64,000 bases of DNA from NCBI RefSeq assembly GCF_018070025.1, contig NZ_JAGPYQ010000001.1, positions 7,440,001 through 7,504,000 on the forward strand, in the 5' to 3' direction. This document shows positions 1-9,393 of the stretch, piece by piece. Below the pieces are notes generated by a model. It searched no databases. It saw nothing but the letters and a program-made list of their open reading frames with translations, and was not told the DNA's origin. The DNA is from Streptomyces liliiviolaceus (GTDB lineage Bacteria; Actinomycetota; Actinomycetes; Streptomycetales; Streptomycetaceae). Made by a program: the position numbers and the translations under genes. Every line of letters begins with the position of its first letter. Within the stretch, counting starts at the first letter, position 1.

Positions 1-463
1 CCCAGGCCATGCCGCCGGTGAGCGCCCCGTCACCGATGACGGCCACGACGTGGTGGTCGTCCTTGCGGAGCACCTCGTTGGCCTTGGCGAGGCCGTCGGC
101 CCAGCCGAGGACCGTGGAGGCGTGGCTGTTCTCGATGACGTCGTGCTCGGACTCGGCCTGCGAGGGGTAGCCGGACAGGCCGCCCTTCATCTTGAGCTTC
201 GAGAAGTCCTGGCGGCCCGTGAGCAGCTTGTGGACGTAGGACTGGTGTCCGGTGTCCCACAGGATCCGGTCCTTGGGGGACTCGAAGACGCGGTGCAGGG
301 CGATGGTCAGCTCGACGACGCCGAGGTTGGGGCCGAGGTGGCCGCCGGTCTTGGACACCGCGTCGACCAGGAAGGTCCTGATCTCGTCCGCGAGCTGGTC
401 CAGCTGCTCCAGGCTGAGCCGGTCCAGATCGCGCGGTCCCTTGATGCGGGTCAGCAGCGGCAC
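1..463 (-). CDS. dxs: 1-deoxy-D-xylulose-5-phosphate synthase, N-terminal part (cut by window edge)
   Basis: The reverse strand reads [13 protein letters not shown], then a thiamine-enzyme N-domain with [29 protein letters not shown] and [12 protein letters not shown], which are typical Dxs motifs. Dxs condenses pyruvate and glyceraldehyde-3-phosphate in the first step of the MEP isoprenoid pathway. The start is GTG at 463, chosen because AAGGAGG lies about 7 bases upstream and Dxs proteins begin this way. About 154 residues are visible and the rest lies left of the window. From memory, a dxs gene also lies next to xylFGH in S. coelicolor, so this is probably a conserved neighbourhood rather than part of the cluster to the right. 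Confidence 0.93.
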   Translation of the reverse strand, partial: MPLLTRIKGPRDLDRLSLEQLDQLADEIRTFLVDAVSKTGGHLGPNLGVVELTIALHRVFESPKDRILWDTGHQSYVHKLLTGRQDFSKLKMKGGLSGYPSQAESEHDVIENSHASTVLGWADGLAKANEVLRKDDHHVVAVIGDGALTGGMAW

Positions 464-613
464 CCGTGCCTCCTTGCGTGCGGTAGAGCGATAGAGCTTC
501 CCGGGCCTGTCGAGTCTAATGTTCCGTCTTTCGCGCCGACGCCCGGGCTGTGCGTCATACATCACGCGATCGGCCGTAAATCCTCTTCCCTACCAAACCC
601 CCCAACGAACACA

Positions 614-649
614 AAAGTGCCCGACGCCACCATCGGCGCCGAGCACTTT
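614..649 (-). terminator. Probable terminator after xylH
   Basis: The arms AAAGTGCCCGACGCC (614-628) and GGCGCCGAGCACTTT (635-649) pair at 13 of 15 positions around a 6-base loop. The hairpin lies just beyond the xylH stop codon on the minus strand. There is no strong U tract, as is usual in Streptomyces. Confidence 0.6.
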
Positions 650-653
650 CTCA

Positions 654-698
654 GAGGGGCTACGCCCCTCAGGGGCGCGGGGAACTGCGCGACCAGCC
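654..698. repeat. Dispersed intergenic repeat (GGGGCGCGGGGAACTGCGCG type)
   Basis: A 7-bp hairpin (GAGGGGC, TAC, GCCCCTC at 654-670) is followed by AGGGGCGCGGGGAACTGCGC and GACCAGCC (671-698). The same motif recurs many times at 18.1-18.4 kb and 20.8-20.9 kb in both orientations. The interval 464-761 holds only this repeat, the terminator at 614-649 and the dxs upstream region; I see no gene in it. Confidence 0.75.
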
Positions 699-761
699 AA
701 AACGGACCCGCAGCCCCCCACGAACAGCAAGCCCCCCGACCTGAGGGGCAACCACGAATCC

Positions 762-2054
762 CTACGCGCGGCCAGCGGTTTTCTGCGTCTTGCGCGTGAT
801 CGAGTCGATGACGACCGTGGCCAGAAGCACACCACCAGTGATCATGTACTGGACCGGTGTGGCGATGCCCTCCAGGGCGAGGCCGTACTGGATCGAGGTG
901 ATCACCATGACACCGAGCAGCGCGTTCCACGTGCGGCCGCGGCCGCCGAAGAGGCTGGTGCCACCGATGACGGCCGCCGCGATGACGTTCATCAGAAGGT
1001 CACCCGCGCCCGCGCTCTGGTTGGCCGCGGCGATCTTCGAGGCCCAGAACAGACCGCCGACGGCGGCGAAGAAGCCCGCCAGGGCGAAGACCGAGACACG
1101 GACCGCCGTGACGTTGATACCGGCACGACGGGACGCCTCGACGCTGCCGCCGAGCGCGAAGATCTTGCGGCCGTAGCCGGTGCGGCGCAGGACGAAGTCG
1201 CTCAGGACCAGGACCAGGATGAAGAGCAGCAGTGCGAGCGGCAGGCCCTTGTACTGGTTGAACATGATCGCGGCGGCGAACGCCACGACCGCGAGCAGGG
1301 CGGTGCGCAGGATCAGGTCGCCCAGCGGCCGGGACGGGATGCCCGCGGCCTCGCGGCGGCGGCTGTCCAGGAAGCTGGTGACGAAGAAGAGCACCACGGC
1401 GACGATCGCGAGGCCGTAGGCGGCCGCGACGTCCGAGAAGTAGTACGTGGTCAGCTTGCCGACCACGCCGTCACCGTCGATGTTGATGGTGCCGTTCTCG
1501 CCCAGGATCTGGAGCATGAAGCCGAGCCAGAACAGCAGGCCGGCCAGGGTGACCGCGAACGCGGGGGCGCCGATGCGGGCGAAGAAGAAGCCGTGGAGCG
1601 CGCCGATGGCCGCACCGCTCGCGAGGGCGATGAGGACGGCCAGCCACTCGTTCACCCCGTGCGTGACGCTCAGTACGGCGGTGATGGCACCCGCCACACC
1701 GCTGACCGAGCCGACCGACAGGTCGATCTCGCCGAGCAGCAGCACGAAGATGATGCCGACCGACATCATGCCGGTGGCGACCATCGCGACGGCGATGTTG
1801 TTGAGGTTCTCGGCGGAGAGGAAGGCCGAGTTCAGGCTCTGGAAGATGATGCAGATGACGATCAGGCCGATGACGACCGGGACGGAGCCCAGGTCACCGC
1901 CCTTCATCTTGCGCTTGAACTCGCCGACGTAGCCGGCCAGGCCCTGCTCGCGCACGAGCAGCCGGGGGTCGACCACGGTCACCGCGTCGGCGGCGGCCTC
2001 GGGGTTCGCGACGGCGTGCTCGTCCGTGCTGGCGGAGGTCTTGTCGATGCTCAC
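762..2054 (-). CDS. xylH: Xylose-type sugar ABC transporter permease
   Basis: A 430-aa protein with many hydrophobic segments and the BPD_transp_2 pattern of the XylH/RbsC/MglC permeases (for example LLGEIDLSVGSVSGVAGA and the region around VIGGTSLFGGRGRTWNALLG). It would form the membrane channel for the sugar delivered by XylF, powered by XylG. The GTG start overlaps the xylG stop as GTGA at 2051-2054, so the two are translationally coupled. It is the last gene of the rok-xylF-xylG-xylH run. Xylose is assigned from family resemblance and gene order; ribose or another pentose cannot be excluded. Confidence 0.88.
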   Translation of the reverse strand: MSIDKTSASTDEHAVANPEAAADAVTVVDPRLLVREQGLAGYVGEFKRKMKGGDLGSVPVVIGLIVICIIFQSLNSAFLSAENLNNIAVAMVATGMMSVGIIFVLLLGEIDLSVGSVSGVAGAITAVLSVTHGVNEWLAVLIALASGAAIGALHGFFFARIGAPAFAVTLAGLLFWLGFMLQILGENGTINIDGDGVVGKLTTYYFSDVAAAYGLAIVAVVLFFVTSFLDSRRREAAGIPSRPLGDLILRTALLAVVAFAAAIMFNQYKGLPLALLLFILVLVLSDFVLRRTGYGRKIFALGGSVEASRRAGINVTAVRVSVFALAGFFAAVGGLFWASKIAAANQSAGAGDLLMNVIAAAVIGGTSLFGGRGRTWNALLGVMVITSIQYGLALEGIATPVQYMITGGVLLATVVIDSITRKTQKTAGRA

Positions 2055-2833
2055 TTCTGAGCCTCCCCGTTGCTGCGCGCCGCACGGCGGGTCACGGCGT
2101 TGTCCGTGGCACCGGTGATGGCGGAGATGATCTCTTCCTGCGAGGTCGCCTTGACCTCGAAGACGCCGTTGTTGCGGCCGAGCCGGAGCACGGCCACCTT
2201 GTCGGCGACGGCCTTCACATCGGCCATGTTGTGGCTGATGAGCAGGACGGCGTGGCCGCGCTCGCGCAGCCGCTCGACCAGGTCGAGGACCTGGGCGGTC
2301 TGCTCGACACCGAGGGCCGCGGTGGGCTCGTCGAGGATGACCAGCTTGGGCTCGCCGAGCATGGAGCGGGCGATGGCCACGGTCTGGCGCTGACCGCCGG
2401 AGAGCGAGGCGATCGGGATGCGCACGCTGGGGATGCGGATCGACAGCGTCTGGAGCAGTTCGCGCGAGCGGCGCTCCATCTCGACCTCGTCCAGGATGCC
2501 GCGCTTCTTCAGCTCACGGCCCAGGTAGAGGTTGCCGACGACATCGATGTTGTCGCACAGCGCGAGGTCCTGGTAGACCGTCGCGACACCCAGGTGCTGG
2601 GCGTCGTGCGGCTTGTTGATCTGGACGGCCTTGCCGTCCCATTCGATGACACCCTCGTCGATCGGGTGCACGCCGGCGATCGTTTTCACCAGCGTGGACT
2701 TTCCGGCGCCGTTGTCGCCGACCAGGGCGACCACCTCACCGGCGTGGACCTCAAGCTCTACGTCGGTGAGCGCCTGAACGGCACCGAATCGCTTCGAGAC
2801 CCCGCGCAACGCCAGAACAGGCGTAGCGGACAC
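2051..2833 (-). CDS. xylG: Xylose-type sugar ABC transporter ATP-binding protein
   Basis: A single ABC ATPase domain of about 260 aa with Walker A GDNGAGKST, signature LSGGQRQTV and Walker B LVILDEPTAALG. It is half the length of the two-domain E. coli XylG, as is common for Streptomyces homologues. The first in-frame ATG (2842) follows AAGGAG with no spacing, whereas the GTG three codons later (2833) has a spacing of 9, so I chose the GTG. It overlaps xylH by 4 bp. A gap of about 230 bp with a strong hairpin separates it from xylF, which probably allows more binding protein than ATPase to be made. Confidence 0.88.
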   Translation of the reverse strand: MSATPVLALRGVSKRFGAVQALTDVELEVHAGEVVALVGDNGAGKSTLVKTIAGVHPIDEGVIEWDGKAVQINKPHDAQHLGVATVYQDLALCDNIDVVGNLYLGRELKKRGILDEVEMERRSRELLQTLSIRIPSVRIPIASLSGGQRQTVAIARSMLGEPKLVILDEPTAALGVEQTAQVLDLVERLRERGHAVLLISHNMADVKAVADKVAVLRLGRNNGVFEVKATSQEEIISAITGATDNAVTRRAARSNGEAQK

Positions 2834-3007
2834 GTTAACCATCTCCTTCGCCGCCTGACCCGGCGGGAGGTTGTGCAGAAGAGTTTGGGGGGGTGGAAGT
2901 GTTCCGTCCGGCGCCCCGCCCTAGCTGCGGGGCTGGTGGTTGCGGGGCGCCGGAGGGGCTTCGGGTACGACCGTCCCTCATGGACCGATTTTCGCGGACC
3001 ACAGGCC

Positions 3008-3041
3008 CGTACGGGAATTCAGTGGTGCGAATTCCCGTACG
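3008..3041. other. Perfect 13-bp inverted repeat between xylF and xylG
   Basis: CGTACGGGAATTC (3008-3020) and GAATTCCCGTACG (3029-3041) are perfectly complementary around an 8-base loop. The element starts about 20 bases past the xylF stop and lies well upstream of xylG. In binding-protein operons such an element often stabilises the 5' message or partly terminates transcription. It could instead be an operator for a promoter in front of xylG. Confidence 0.7.
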
Positions 3042-3062
3042 CGGTAAGGGACTTGCCATGAC

Positions 3063-4181
3063 CTAGTTGAGGCCGGCCTTGCTGCAGGCGGACTTGAACT
3101 TGGCGGTGCAGATCTCGTCGATCGTGTAGATGCCGTCCTTGATGACGGTGTCGTTGATGTTGTCCTTGGTCAGCGAGACGACCGGGACGAGCACCGACGG
3201 GACGCCCTTGGTGGTGGGGCTGTCGACCGAGTCCTTGGCGATGGAGTCGAGCTTCTCGCCCTTGGCGAGCGCGACGGCCATCTGCGCGGCGACGTCGGCC
3301 TCCTGCGGGTAGGACTTGTAGACGCTCATGAACTGGTCGCCCGAGACGATGCGCTGCACACCCGCCAGCTCCGCGTCCTGGCCGGTCACGGGCGGCAGCG
3401 GGGAGACGCCCGCGGCCTTGAGGGCGGTGATGATACCGCCGGCCATGCCGTCGTTGGCGGAGTAGACGCCGACGATCTTGTCCTTGCCGATCGCCGAGAT
3501 GGCGCCTTCCATGTTGGCGTTGGCGTTCTCCGGCTTCCACTCCTTGGTGTCGTACGACTTGGCGATGTCCACCTTGCCGTCGAGCTGGGAGAGGGCGCCC
3601 TTCTTGAAGAGGGCGGCGTTCGGGTCGGTGACCGCGCCGTTCATCATGACGATCTTCGCGGAGGGCTTGGCCTTGTCGCCCAGGGCCTCCAGGAGCGCCT
3701 TGCCCTGCACGCGGCCGACCTCTTCGTTGTCGAAGGAGGTGTAGGCGTCGATCGGGCCCTCGGCGAGGCGGTCGTACGCGACGACGGGGATGCCGGCGTC
3801 CTTGGCCTTCTTCACGCCGTTGGCGATGGCCTTGGAGTCCACCGCGTCCACGATCAGCACGTCCACCTTGTTGGTGATCATCGTGTCGACCTGCTGGGAC
3901 TGCGTGGTGGCGTCCTGCTTGGCGTTGGCGTAGACGATCTCGCCCTTGTTGTTCGTGAGCTCCTTGACCTTCTTCTCGATCAAGGGCTTGTCGAACTTCT
4001 CGTACCGCGCGGTCTGGTTCTCCGGAAGGAGGAGGCCGACCTTGATGTTGTCGCCCTTGGCGGCGGACTTCGTGGAGTCGCTCTTGTCGCCGGACTCCTC
4101 GGCGCTGCCACAGGCAGCCAGCGAGACGGCCATCGCACCAGCGGCAACGGCAAAGGCGGCGCGACGCATACGCGTGTTCAC
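3063..4181 (-). CDS. xylF: Xylose-type sugar-binding lipoprotein
   Basis: A 372-aa periplasmic-binding-protein-like domain 4 protein of the XylF type. It opens with a lipoprotein signal (MNTRMRRAAFAVAAGAMAVS then LAAC), so it should be lipid-anchored outside the membrane and capture sugar. Internal motifs such as VLIVDAVDSKAIANGVKKA, VVAYDRLAEGPIDAYTSFDN and GVYSANDGMAGGIITALK fit the family. The GTG start at 4181 follows GGGAGG with a spacing of 8. The ROK regulator gene is immediately upstream in the same direction. Confidence 0.9.
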   Translation of the reverse strand: MNTRMRRAAFAVAAGAMAVSLAACGSAEESGDKSDSTKSAAKGDNIKVGLLLPENQTARYEKFDKPLIEKKVKELTNNKGEIVYANAKQDATTQSQQVDTMITNKVDVLIVDAVDSKAIANGVKKAKDAGIPVVAYDRLAEGPIDAYTSFDNEEVGRVQGKALLEALGDKAKPSAKIVMMNGAVTDPNAALFKKGALSQLDGKVDIAKSYDTKEWKPENANANMEGAISAIGKDKIVGVYSANDGMAGGIITALKAAGVSPLPPVTGQDAELAGVQRIVSGDQFMSVYKSYPQEADVAAQMAVALAKGEKLDSIAKDSVDSPTTKGVPSVLVPVVSLTKDNINDTVIKDGIYTIDEICTAKFKSACSKAGLN

Positions 4182-4302
4182 TTCAGAAACCTCCCTGACG
4201 AGGCCGCGACGTTGCGGCCGAGGTGGCTGGAAGTCAACTCGGCCGCACGTGCGACGTCAAGAAGTAAATCCTTAACGGAATGGCAACGCTGCCATCCGTT
4301 CT

Positions 4303-5502
4303 CTAAGTGAAGGCAGGTGTTACAGCAGTGAGCGATCCGTCCAAAAGGGTTGAATCGCCCATCTCGCCGAGTGCGAGGGCGAGTGCCCCGAGGACCTCCG
4401 CCCGACCGCCAAGTGCCCCTGGCAGAACGGATAGTTGACGCGCCGCACTGGGGATCGCATAGCGGCCGACGGACTCCCTGATGGGTCCCAGCACGAGCTC
4501 TCCGGCCTCGGCGAGATCACCGCCGAGCACCACCCGGCTCGGATTGAGCAGGTTGCACAGATTCGCCACTCCACTGCCGATATGTCGGCCGACGTCGGCG
4601 ATCACCCGACGGCAGCCAGGGTCTCCGTCCCGCGCCAGCCGTACGACACCTTCCATGGTCAGATCCGTGCCATGACTGGACTGGAGGAGCGGCAGCACAT
4701 AGCGCGCCGCCGCGAAGGTCTCCAGGCAGCCGCGGTTTCCGCAGCGGCAGACCGGGCCGGACTCATCAAGAGTAATATGCCCGATTTCTCCCGCTGTGCC
4801 ACCCGGGCCGCGGTAGATCTTGCTGTTGATCACGAGCCCGGCGCCGACACCGCTGGCCACCTTGATGTACGCCAGGTCACGGACGCCCCTGCCGCTCCCC
4901 CAGACGAGTTCCCCGAGGGCTCCGAGGTTGGCGTCGTTGTCGACGTGCACGGAGACCCCCAGACGCCCCTGGAGCTCCTCCGCGGGCTTGGTGCCGGTCC
5001 AGCCCGGCAGGATCGCGGTGGAGCCGAGCGTCCCGGACTCCACGTCGATCGGCCCGGGTACGCCGAGACCCACCCCGGCGACCTTGGAGCGCTCCACGCC
5101 GGTGGCCGCGATCAGGCGGTTGACCAGCTGTTCCGCCCGGTCGAAGCCCTGCGCGGCGGACGCGTCCACATCGAGCGGCTCGGACTCCTCGGCCAGCACC
5201 TGGTGGGCGAGGTTGCCGACCGCGACCCGCAGATGCGTATGGCCGAAGTCGACGCCGATGACGATGCCGGCGTCACCGCTCAGGCTGACGCTGCGGGCCC
5301 TTCGGCCACCGGCCGAGGTGGGCGTGACCTCGACCGTCCCGCCGTCCTTCAGCTCCCGCACGATGTTGGAGACCGTGGCCGCGGACAGGCCCGTCGTCCT
5401 CGCGATCTCCGCCTGCGTGAGCGACCCGGCCAGGCGCACCGCGCGTACGACCCGTTCGAGATTGGCTCGGTGCAGCGACGACTGCGACCCCGGAGTCTCC
5501 AC
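4303..5502 (-). CDS. rok7B7: ROK-family transcriptional regulator, Rok7B7-like
   Basis: A protein of about 399 aa with an N-terminal winged-helix DNA-binding region (SLTQAEIARTTGLSAATVSN) and a ROK sugar-kinase-like domain with the cysteine-rich zinc motif CRCGNRGCLE and IGVDFGHTHLRVAVG. I chose the GTG at 5502 because AGGAGG sits 5 bases upstream; an upstream TTG at 5553 is also open but has no ribosome site. Its position between xylF and ngcG matches Rok7B7 of S. coelicolor (SCO6008), reported to affect xylose transport, carbon repression and antibiotic production. Local control of xylFGH and perhaps ngcEFG is inference. Confidence 0.88.
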   Translation of the reverse strand: METPGSQSSLHRANLERVVRAVRLAGSLTQAEIARTTGLSAATVSNIVRELKDGGTVEVTPTSAGGRRARSVSLSGDAGIVIGVDFGHTHLRVAVGNLAHQVLAEESEPLDVDASAAQGFDRAEQLVNRLIAATGVERSKVAGVGLGVPGPIDVESGTLGSTAILPGWTGTKPAEELQGRLGVSVHVDNDANLGALGELVWGSGRGVRDLAYIKVASGVGAGLVINSKIYRGPGGTAGEIGHITLDESGPVCRCGNRGCLETFAAARYVLPLLQSSHGTDLTMEGVVRLARDGDPGCRRVIADVGRHIGSGVANLCNLLNPSRVVLGGDLAEAGELVLGPIRESVGRYAIPSAARQLSVLPGALGGRAEVLGALALALGEMGDSTLLDGSLTAVTPAFT

Positions 5503-5634
5503 GACGACCTCCTGCGTACGGGGTCGCCTCGGTGAGACCCCGTCTATGTCCAACTAGTGAACTCTAAGCAGAGCCGTTGGCGTCGACTCCCGTCAAGAGG
5601 TTGAGCAAGAGAGGGGCCTGCCGGCGCCCGTGCC

Positions 5635-5673
5635 GCGAGGGTGGCCCCGGCTCCATTCCGGGACCACCCTCGC
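5635..5673 (-). terminator. Terminator of the ngcEFG operon
   Basis: 16-base arms (5635-5650 and 5658-5673, GCGAGGGTGGCCCCGG against CCGGGACCACCCTCGC) have a single mismatch and a 7-base loop. The hairpin lies 24 bases beyond the ngcG stop and upstream of the ROK gene. Confidence 0.8.
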
Positions 5674-5696
5674 AAACCGAACCGATGACCCGTCCG

Positions 5697-6614
5697 TTAC
5701 TTGAGCGCTCCCGCGGTCAGCCCCTGCACGACCTGGCGCTGGAAGACGATGTACGCGGCCAGCACGGGCAGCATCGCCATCACGAGGCCCGCGAACAGCC
5801 CGGACCAGTCGCCCTTGTAGCCCTGGCTGACGGCGAGCTGGACGAGGCCCTGGGTGAGCACCTTGTTCTCCGGCTCGGTGTTGAGCACCGTCGGCAGCAG
5901 GTACTGGTTCCACTGCCCCAGGAAGTTGAAGATGGTGATGCTGATCAGGCCGGGCTTGGCCATCGGCAGCATCACCTGGAAGAACGTCCTGGTGTGCGAG
6001 GCGCCGTCCACGAAGGCCGCCTCGGCCACCGAGGTCGGCAGGGTGCGGAAGAACGACGTCATGAAGAACACGGTGAACGGCAGCGAGTAGCCGATGTAGA
6101 CCAGGATCAGTCCGGGCAGCGTGTTCAGCAGGGAGAGGTTCTGCATGACGTAGAACAGCGGGACCAGCGCCAGGATGATCGGGAAGCTCATCCCTCCGAT
6201 GAAGAGGAAGTAGATGAAGCGGTTCCCGGGGAACTCGAAGCGCGCGAGGACGTACGCCGCCATGGAGCCCAGCAGCATGGTGCCGAGGAGCGAGAACCCC
6301 ACCACGATGATCGTGTTGAGGAAGTAGTCGCTCATGTTCGCCTCGGTCCAGGCGCGCGACCAGTTGTCGAAGTGCAGCGAGTCCGGCAGCGCCCAGGGCG
6401 AGCTGAAGATCTCCTTGTCCGTCTTGAAGGAGGTCATCACCGCCCAGAGCAGCGGCATCGCGACCATGAACGCCCAGAGGATCAGGAAGCCGTGCGAGAA
6501 GACGTTGAGCGTCCTGCCGGTGGCCTTCTCCTTCGGCGCGGCTGCGGGCGCCGTCTTGGCGACGGGTGGCCGCTCCCCCGTGGTGTCGGCGGGAGGCGTG
6601 TCGGTCGTCTTCAT
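5697..6614 (-). CDS. ngcG: GlcNAc/chitobiose-type ABC transporter permease (MalG family)
   Basis: A 305-aa inner-membrane permease with about six hydrophobic segments and the EAA loop typical of MalG-type proteins (VAEAAFVDGASHTRTFFQVMLPMAKPGL). It is the last gene of a binding protein-permease-permease operon that lacks an ATPase. This fits Streptomyces carbohydrate transporters served in trans by the shared ATPase MsiK. The substrate is inferred from the NgcE-like binding protein and gene order. Confidence 0.85.
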   Translation of the reverse strand: MKTTDTPPADTTGERPPVAKTAPAAAPKEKATGRTLNVFSHGFLILWAFMVAMPLLWAVMTSFKTDKEIFSSPWALPDSLHFDNWSRAWTEANMSDYFLNTIIVVGFSLLGTMLLGSMAAYVLARFEFPGNRFIYFLFIGGMSFPIILALVPLFYVMQNLSLLNTLPGLILVYIGYSLPFTVFFMTSFFRTLPTSVAEAAFVDGASHTRTFFQVMLPMAKPGLISITIFNFLGQWNQYLLPTVLNTEPENKVLTQGLVQLAVSQGYKGDWSGLFAGLVMAMLPVLAAYIVFQRQVVQGLTAGALK

Positions 6615-6651
6615 GCGTGGCCTCCTCGCGGCTCGGTGAACTCGGTGCGCA

Positions 6652-7575
6652 TCAGTACTCCAGCCGCTCGCGCCGGCCCAGCTTCATCACGACCGCCACG
6701 AACAGCAGCGTCACGAAGAGCAGGGCGACACCGATCGTCGTCGCGTAGGCGGCCTGGCCGTCGCGGAACGCCTTCTGGTAGACGTACAGCGGCAGGACGG
6801 TCGTCGAGTAATCGGGACCGCCGGGGCCCACGGTCATGATCTGCACGACCGCGAAGGACTCCGCGCCGAGCGCCAGGATGCCCACGTAGGCCCAGCCGGA
6901 CTGCACGGTGTCCCAGAGCAACGGCAGGGTGATCCTGAAGAAGGTCGTGATGCGGTTCGCGCCGTCCAGCAGCGCCGCCTCGTAGTAGTCCTTGGGGATG
7001 GAGGCCATTCCCGCGGAGAAGAGCACCACGAAGAATCCGACGGTGCACCAGACCAGGACCGCGAAGATGCACCACAGGGCGAGGTCCGGGTCGCCGAGCC
7101 AGTCGGGCTGCACGCTCTCCAGACCGATCGCCTTCAGGAAGGAGTTGATCGCACCGCTGTTGGGGTTGTAGGCGAACTGGAACAGCAGCGCGACGATCGC
7201 GATCGACAGCACCTGCGGAAAGAAATAGACCACCTTGTAGAAGGCGGATCCGCGTACACCGGCGATCGCGGCATTCTTCCGGCGCCGTCCGCCGACATTG
7301 AGCATGAAGGCGAAGAACAGCGCCATGGTGAGGGTCACCAGCGGCAGCAGCACGACCAGCATCACGCTGTGCTGCAACGACTTCCAGAAGACCTCGTCGT
7401 CCAGCAGTCTCGTGTAATTCTTGAAGCCCACCATCTTGAACTCGGGGCTGAGACCGCTCCAGTCCGTGAACGAGTAGTAGATGGACTGGATGAAGGGCCA
7501 GATGACGAACAGGCCGTAAATGGCCAGGGGGGCCGTCAAGAACCCCACGATGAAACGGTATTTGCCGTGTTGCAT
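6652..7575 (-). CDS. ngcF: GlcNAc/chitobiose-type ABC transporter permease (MalF family)
   Basis: A protein of about 307 aa with several membrane segments and the EAA loop YYEAALLDGANRITTFFRITLPLL. It would pair with NgcG to form the channel. The ATG at 7575 (MQHGKYRFIVGFL) begins at the usual cytoplasmic stretch before the first membrane helix. A TTG 16 codons upstream keeps the frame open but adds unlikely sequence. It lies 91 bp downstream of ngcE in the same operon. Confidence 0.85.
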   Translation of the reverse strand: MQHGKYRFIVGFLTAPLAIYGLFVIWPFIQSIYYSFTDWSGLSPEFKMVGFKNYTRLLDDEVFWKSLQHSVMLVVLLPLVTLTMALFFAFMLNVGGRRRKNAAIAGVRGSAFYKVVYFFPQVLSIAIVALLFQFAYNPNSGAINSFLKAIGLESVQPDWLGDPDLALWCIFAVLVWCTVGFFVVLFSAGMASIPKDYYEAALLDGANRITTFFRITLPLLWDTVQSGWAYVGILALGAESFAVVQIMTVGPGGPDYSTTVLPLYVYQKAFRDGQAAYATTIGVALLFVTLLFVAVVMKLGRRERLEY

Positions 7576-7666
7576 TCCTACCGACCCGATCTTCCCGCGG
7601 GGGCTGCCGTCGACGCCGCACAACGACGGCCGGGGCCCCGGACACCGCCCGGGACCCCGGCATCGC

Positions 7667-9115
7667 TCACTGGTGCTTGTAGTGCTGGATGCTGTCGTCC
7701 TTGGCCGCCTCGTCGGCGTAACCCTGGATCTTCTTGATGGCCTCGACCGGGGTGAGGCGTCCGGCCATCATCTCGCCGAGGCCGCCGACGCCGATCTTCT
7801 CCTTCTGGAGCGCCACGTACCAGTCCTGGATACGCGGGTTGACCACGTTGTCGCCGGCCTTGTCCAGGGCCGCGACACCGGACTTCAGACCCGGCGTCAG
7901 CTCGATGCCGTCGGTGCCGCCGTTGAAGGCGGTCAGCGACTTGACCGACGAGGTGAAGTTCTTCGACGAGGCCTCGCCGAGCATGATGCGCAGCTGCTCC
8001 ATGCCGCCCTCGCTGTTCTTGGCCTTCGCGGGGACGATGAAGGGCTCGCCGCCGGACGCCCAGATGGTGCCGAAGGGCATCTTGTCCGAGCTGTCGATGC
8101 CGCTGGGCGCGTTCACCGCGAGGTCGAAGTCCTTCGGCATGGTCTTCGCCGCCTCGTTCTCCACCCAGGAGCCGTTCGGGATGAAGAGCGCCTTGCCCTC
8201 GGTCCAGGCGGTCTGGGACTGGATGTGGTCCAGGCCCGGGGTGCCCTTGAGGATGTAGCCCTTCTTGTAGAGCTCGTAGTACGCCTCGAAACAGGTCTTG
8301 ACGGCCGGGTGCTTCCAGGCGTTCGGCTCCAGGTTGTCGATGGCGTCCAGGACCTCACGGCCGCCGACCTTGGCGATCATCGGGTAGAGCGAGAAGGGGA
8401 CGTAGTACGGGTACTTGCCCGCGTACGTCCAGCCCGCGATGCCCTTCTTCTTCGCCTTGGCGCAGACCGCGAGCATGTCGTCCCAGGTCTCCGGGTACTC
8501 CGCGTCCAGGCCGTCCAGCGCCTTCTGGGAGTACCACACGCCGTAGACGGTGTACGCGTAGTACATGATCCAGACCGGGTCGCCGTCGAACTGGCCCATC
8601 TCGACGATTCCGGGGCGCAGGGTGTCGCGGACCTTCTTGGCCGGGTCGTCGATGGACGGCGCGTCCAGCAGCGGGGTGAGGTCGGCGAGCTGCTTCTTGC
8701 CGACCAGGACGCCCATGTCCATCTGCTCGGCACCCGAGTTGTCGATCAGGTCCGGCGGGGTCCCCTGGTTGAAGCGCGGCTGCAGGACCGACTGGATCTT
8801 CTGGGTCGAGGAGAACTTGACCTTCGCCTTGGGGAAGTTCTTCTCGTAGACCGCCTTGGCGTCCTCGGCGTACTGCGTGCCGAAGCCACCGTCGAAGATC
8901 ACGATCTCCAGCGGCGCGCTCTCGTTGACGGCGAGCGGGTTCTCCTTGGTCTTCTTGCCCTTGTCGACCTTCTCGTCGCCACCGCTGTCGCCGCTGGCGC
9001 ACGCGGACAGAAAGCCCATCGTGGGTACGGTGATCAGACCGAGCGCGGCGGACCGCTTGATCAGGTCGCGCCGGCCGACACCCTCGCGGTCGTTGTGTGC
9101 GGAAGTGGATCCCAT
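7667..9115 (-). CDS. ngcE: GlcNAc/chitobiose-binding lipoprotein of an ABC transporter
   Basis: A protein of about 482 aa of the extracellular solute-binding family 1. The N-terminus MGSTSAHNDREGVGRRDLIK is followed by a hydrophobic stretch and the lipobox LSAC. The paired arginines suggest Tat export followed by lipid attachment. The opening matches my memory of NgcE-type proteins, which bind N-acetylglucosamine and diacetylchitobiose. The ATG at 9115 is preferred because GAGGA sits 7 bases upstream; the TTG at 9121 overlaps that spacing. It heads the ngcEFG operon, and a dre-like site lies about 280 bp upstream. Confidence 0.85.
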   Translation of the reverse strand: MGSTSAHNDREGVGRRDLIKRSAALGLITVPTMGFLSACASGDSGGDEKVDKGKKTKENPLAVNESAPLEIVIFDGGFGTQYAEDAKAVYEKNFPKAKVKFSSTQKIQSVLQPRFNQGTPPDLIDNSGAEQMDMGVLVGKKQLADLTPLLDAPSIDDPAKKVRDTLRPGIVEMGQFDGDPVWIMYYAYTVYGVWYSQKALDGLDAEYPETWDDMLAVCAKAKKKGIAGWTYAGKYPYYVPFSLYPMIAKVGGREVLDAIDNLEPNAWKHPAVKTCFEAYYELYKKGYILKGTPGLDHIQSQTAWTEGKALFIPNGSWVENEAAKTMPKDFDLAVNAPSGIDSSDKMPFGTIWASGGEPFIVPAKAKNSEGGMEQLRIMLGEASSKNFTSSVKSLTAFNGGTDGIELTPGLKSGVAALDKAGDNVVNPRIQDWYVALQKEKIGVGGLGEMMAGRLTPVEAIKKIQGYADEAAKDDSIQHYKHQ

Positions 9116-9393
9116 GCTCAAGTCCTCGCCTTCTTCAGGACTCAGGCGGTGAACCGGACCCTCCCCGGCACCGCGGTCGGTACTGCATTACCCGGGGGAA
9201 ACCCCCGGTCCCCCGGCAGGAAAAACAGGTCGGACGAACTGCCCGGCGCTTGAGCGAGGGAACATCAGTAGAGCTGGATCGTGCCTGGAATACCGGTAAC
9301 CGCAGGAATGCGCGGCACGTCGCTGTTGGCCGCGCCCCCTCGTCTGCCGGCGACTTCCTGCCCGCGACCGGTCGAACGATCGGGCGGACGCCG

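Noticed and set aside
50..2060. Plus-strand frames over dxs and xylH (249 and 513 aa)
   Set aside because: They lie antisense to clear dxs and xylH coding sequence and cross an intergenic terminator and repeat.
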